Origin: Qipengyuania aquimaris
GTDB lineage: Bacteria; Pseudomonadota; Alphaproteobacteria; Sphingomonadales; Sphingomonadaceae
Assembly (NCBI RefSeq): GCF_009827445.1
Contig: NZ_WTYI01000001.1
Coordinates: 2,308,381-2,372,380 of the forward strand
Direction: 5' to 3'
DNA length: 64,000 nt
The notes under the pieces are model-generated. The model did not search any database. It was not told the origin of the DNA and saw nothing but the letters and a program-made list of their open reading frames with translations. This document shows, in pieces, positions 61,807-64,000 of the stretch. The stretch's first letter is position 1. Each line of letters opens with the position of its first letter. The position numbers and the translations under genes are program-made.

Positions 61807-62238
61807 TCAGCCTTCGAACTTGGTTTCGAGCGTGATGTCGCAGTTAAGCAATTTCGAGATAGGGCAGTTCGCCTTGGCATCGGCGGCCAGTTCCTCGAAC
61901 TTGGCCTGATCCATCCCCTCGACCTTTCCCTTGGTCGACAACGCCGATTTCGTCACCGTAAATCCGCCGTCTTCCTTTTCAAGCGTGACTTTCGCGCTGG
62001 TGACGACGCTGCCATCGGTGAAGCCTGCCTCGGCCAGCTTGAATGACAGGGCCATGGTGAAACAGCTTGCATGGGCAGCGGCGACAAGCTCTTCTGGATT
62101 AGTTCCGGGGGCATCCTCGAAGCGGGTGTTGAAGCCATAAGGCTGAGCCGCAAGTGCGCCCGACCCGGTTGAGACATGGCCTTTGCCGTCCTTGCCAAGG
62201 CCTTCGTAAGTTGCGCTGCCGCTATTGGTCGTCTTCAT
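61807..62238 (-). CDS. OsmC-family peroxiredoxin
   Basis: A 143-residue organic-hydroperoxide reductase with the two cysteines of the family: the peroxidatic Cys in HASCFTMALS and the resolving Cys in KANCPISKLLNC. PEELVAAAHASC and the strand VTSAKVTLEKE fit OsmC. It protects lipids and proteins from hydroperoxides. The ATG at 62238 (MKTTNSGSATYEG) is taken as start; a longer frame adds only an MKENDQ tail. It is convergent with the sterol desaturase-family gene. Confidence 0.92.
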   Translation of the reverse strand: MKTTNSGSATYEGLGKDGKGHVSTGSGALAAQPYGFNTRFEDAPGTNPEELVAAAHASCFTMALSFKLAEAGFTDGSVVTSAKVTLEKEDGGFTVTKSALSTKGKVEGMDQAKFEELAADAKANCPISKLLNCDITLETKFEG

Positions 62239-62296
62239 CTGGTCGTTCTCCTTCACCGAAAGAGACGAGCAGGCGGGGACGCGCGTTCCCGCCGGA

Positions 62297-63553
62297 TCAG
62301 ATAATTCCGACCGCCTTACCCGATTTCTCGAAGATCTCGAGAATTTCGCCGACTTCCTCTTCGCTGTGTTCGGCGCAAAGCGAACACCGCAGAAGAGTCA
62401 TGTTGGCAGGCGTTGCCGGCGGTCGGGCAAGGTTCACGTAAAGCCCGTTCTTGATCAGCGCTTCCCACATGGCCGCGCCCTGCTGGAGGTCGGGCATGAT
62501 CACCGCGATAATCGCGCTTTGAGGTTCGTCGGTGCCGAGCTGGAAGCCCAGATCCTTGAGTCCCTTATGCAGGTTCTTGGAATTTTCCCATAGATGCGCG
62601 CGCTTGTTCGATCCGTGCATGAGCTTGCGGATCGAGGTGCAGGCGGTCGCCACCACGCTCGGCGGGAGCGAGGCGGTGAACACGTAGGGGCGGCAAACGA
62701 GACGCATGATATCGAACTTCGGGTGGTTCGAAACGCAGAAACCCCCGACGGTGCCGACGCTCTTCGAGAAGGTGCCGATGATGAAATCGACGTCGTCGAT
62801 CACGTCGGCGCTCTCGACCACGCCGCGTCCGTGCTCGCCGATGAAGCCCATGGAGTGTGCCTCGTCGACCAGCACCATCGCGCCGTATTTCTTCGCGACG
62901 GCGACCATTTCCTTGAGCGGTGCGACATCGCCCAGCATCGAATATACGCCTTCGAGGATGACCAGCTTCCCTGCATCCTCAGGAATGCGCCTCAGGCGCT
63001 TTTCCATCGCTTCGATATCGTTGTGCTTGAAAGGCACCACTTCGGCATTGCCCATCGCGCAGCCGTCCCAGATGCTGGCATGGCTATCGATATCGAGGAC
63101 GATGTAATCGCCCTTGCCGGCGATGGTGCTGATGATCCCCAGATTGGCCTGGTAGCCGGTGGAGAAGACCATCGCATGGTCCATGTCGTAGAAGTCCTTG
63201 AGCGCTTCCTCGACGTCCTTGTGCCCCTGGTAGGTGCCGTTCAGAACGCGGCTGCCGGTCGTGCCCGAACCGAAATCGGCCAGCGCCTGCTTGCCCGCTT
63301 CGACCACGTCCGGGTCGAAGGTCATGCCCATGTAATTATAGGTGCCAAGCAGGATCGTCTCGCGCCCGTTGCAGATGGCGCGGGTTGGCGAGAGAACCTT
63401 TTCCATGACGAGGTTGAACGGGTCCTCGACGCCGCTGTCGAGCAGGCCCTGGCGCATCGCGATGATGTCGTCGAACTTGGAGAAGAGATCCTTGTCGCCC
63501 GCGTGCCCCTCGAGCGTCTGCGGCTGGTCCGGCTGGGAGATGCCCTCGCTCAT
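62297..63553 (-). CDS. spt: Serine palmitoyltransferase
   Basis: A 418-residue soluble PLP enzyme of the alpha-oxoamine synthase family, full length for the Sphingomonas enzyme. Segments KFDDIIAMRQGLLDSGVEDPF, LLGTYNYMGMTFDPDVV, GTTGSRVLNGTYQGH, ILEGVYSMLGDVAPLKEMV and DEAHSMGFIGEHGRGV match it, with the PLP Lys at K264 in GTFSKSVGT. It condenses L-serine and palmitoyl-CoA (or acyl-ACP) to 3-ketodihydrosphingosine, the first step of sphingolipid synthesis that gives the order its name. The start overlaps the ACP stop in ATGA, so the acyl donor may be this ACP. Confidence 0.92.
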   Translation of the reverse strand: MSEGISQPDQPQTLEGHAGDKDLFSKFDDIIAMRQGLLDSGVEDPFNLVMEKVLSPTRAICNGRETILLGTYNYMGMTFDPDVVEAGKQALADFGSGTTGSRVLNGTYQGHKDVEEALKDFYDMDHAMVFSTGYQANLGIISTIAGKGDYIVLDIDSHASIWDGCAMGNAEVVPFKHNDIEAMEKRLRRIPEDAGKLVILEGVYSMLGDVAPLKEMVAVAKKYGAMVLVDEAHSMGFIGEHGRGVVESADVIDDVDFIIGTFSKSVGTVGGFCVSNHPKFDIMRLVCRPYVFTASLPPSVVATACTSIRKLMHGSNKRAHLWENSKNLHKGLKDLGFQLGTDEPQSAIIAVIMPDLQQGAAMWEALIKNGLYVNLARPPATPANMTLLRCSLCAEHSEEEVGEILEIFEKSGKAVGII

Positions 63554-63795
63554 CAGTCGGCCTGCATCTTGGTCACGGCATCGACGAGCTGGCCGTATTT
63601 CTCGATCTCGGCCTGCTGGTTCATGCTGATGATGATGTCGAATTCGTCTTCGATCTCGGCGACGAAATCCATGACGGTCAGGCTGTCGAATTCCAGGTCG
63701 TTCTGGAAACTGGTGTCTTCGGTGATGGTGACGCCCTTCTTGTTGAAGGGTTCTGCGATTTCGCGGATTTTTGCGTCGACTTCGGCACGGTCCAT
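63553..63795 (-). CDS. Acyl carrier protein dedicated to sphingolipid synthesis
   Basis: An 80-residue ACP with the phosphopantetheine site S38 in EFDSLTVMDFV and the acidic helix II (EIEDEFDI). It is coupled to spt by a 4-nt overlap. It is distinct from the housekeeping AcpP in its DSLT (T after L) and its N-terminus, and in sphingomonads the ACP-SPT pair is conserved. It is probably a carrier for the acyl chain of sphingolipids. Confidence 0.9.
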   Translation of the reverse strand: MDRAEVDAKIREIAEPFNKKGVTITEDTSFQNDLEFDSLTVMDFVAEIEDEFDIIISMNQQAEIEKYGQLVDAVTKMQAD

Positions 63796-63913
63796 GAAGG
63801 GTCCAGTCCTTGTAATGTTACAGCGGCAGGGGCGACCCGCGGCGCTTGCAGTAGATAATCAATGGGCGGCAAAGCGGTTTCCGGACCCGCTTGTCAAGCG
63901 TGGGCGCGCTATC

Positions 63914-64000
63914 TCACTCGCCGACAAGGCGCCGCACGGCGGCCATGAAAGGGCCGATCGATACCGGTTTGGCGAGGTAATCTTCCGCGCCCGCGCCGCG
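63914..64000 (-). CDS. Response-regulator receiver domain, C-terminal end (5' part outside window)
   Basis: 29 codons from the window edge to the stop read RGAGAEDYLAKPV, then MAAVRRLVGE. AEDYLAKPV is the beta5/alpha5 segment of a two-component receiver domain with the conserved Lys-Pro. It could end a stand-alone regulator or a hybrid histidine kinase. Confidence 0.75.
   Translation of the reverse strand, partial: RGAGAEDYLAKPVSIGPFMAAVRRLVGE

Overview
The window reads as chromosomal DNA of an aerobic alphaproteobacterium of the order Sphingomonadales, most likely the Erythrobacteraceae. The basis is the moderately high GC, an operon of a dedicated acyl carrier protein plus a Sphingomonas-type serine palmitoyltransferase (63.8-62.3 kb, minus strand), MipZ for division-plane control, a PetABC bc1 complex, a TonB/ExbB system with several ExbD paralogues, TonB-dependent receptors, and residues of an alphaproteobacterial gene-transfer-agent (GTA) cluster. 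I see no insertion sequence, integrase, CRISPR array or rRNA. One tRNA (Gly, TCC) is present.

Layout. 0-7.6 kb: tail of aminopeptidase N, PgeF, the cytochrome bc1 operon with an intrinsic terminator, apt, and a K+/Na+:H+ antiporter with a TrkA-like domain coupled to an OmpA-type lipoprotein. 7.6-14.6 kb: tRNA-Gly, panC divergent from a tightly overlapping mipZ-dnaJ-like-pgmG operon, a DUF2059 protein and a ligase-associated-type Lhr helicase. 14.6-17.7 kb (minus): tonB-exbB-exbD-exbD, a terminator, then a third exbD; a 16-bp perfect palindrome lies upstream of tonB. 18-26 kb: a secreted protein of unknown function, thioesterase, homoserine dehydrogenase, glpX, prs, an AraC-type regulator, hisN and an SDR. 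26.1-33 kb: rpmI-rplT, two tandem paralogous AraC-type regulators, pheS-pheT and an SDR. The common rpmI-rplT-pheST order is here split by the regulator pair.

33-45.5 kb: prfC, a hydrolase/PPOX/EEP-phosphatase run, then glnK-amtB behind a good sigma-54 type -24/-12 element, a large TonB-dependent receptor, a GNAT enzyme, a GMC oxidoreductase and a sterol-desaturase-family enzyme. 46-56 kb: M20 amidohydrolase, a DUF442 protein coupled to TerC, a Gly-rich double cold-shock-domain protein, argD-argF-hslO, queC, an MFS carrier and a lipoprotein Cu/Zn superoxide dismutase. 56.5-57.6 kb: an OmpA porin with a run of 27 prolines.

57.8-59.3 kb holds what I consider the most informative locus. An intact GTA-like small terminase is followed by the first ~150 residues of a GTA large terminase, which run directly into the C-terminal part of a DUF2793 protein that normally sits at the far end of the GTA cluster. 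This looks like one internal deletion that removed the whole capsid/tail region and left both ends joined. 59.5-64 kb: a YqaA-type membrane protein, a Crp/Fnr regulator divergent from a second sterol-desaturase-family gene, an OsmC protein, the sphingolipid operon, and the C-terminal end of a response-regulator receiver domain cut by the window edge.

All calls come from reading motifs and gene order; no database search was run.
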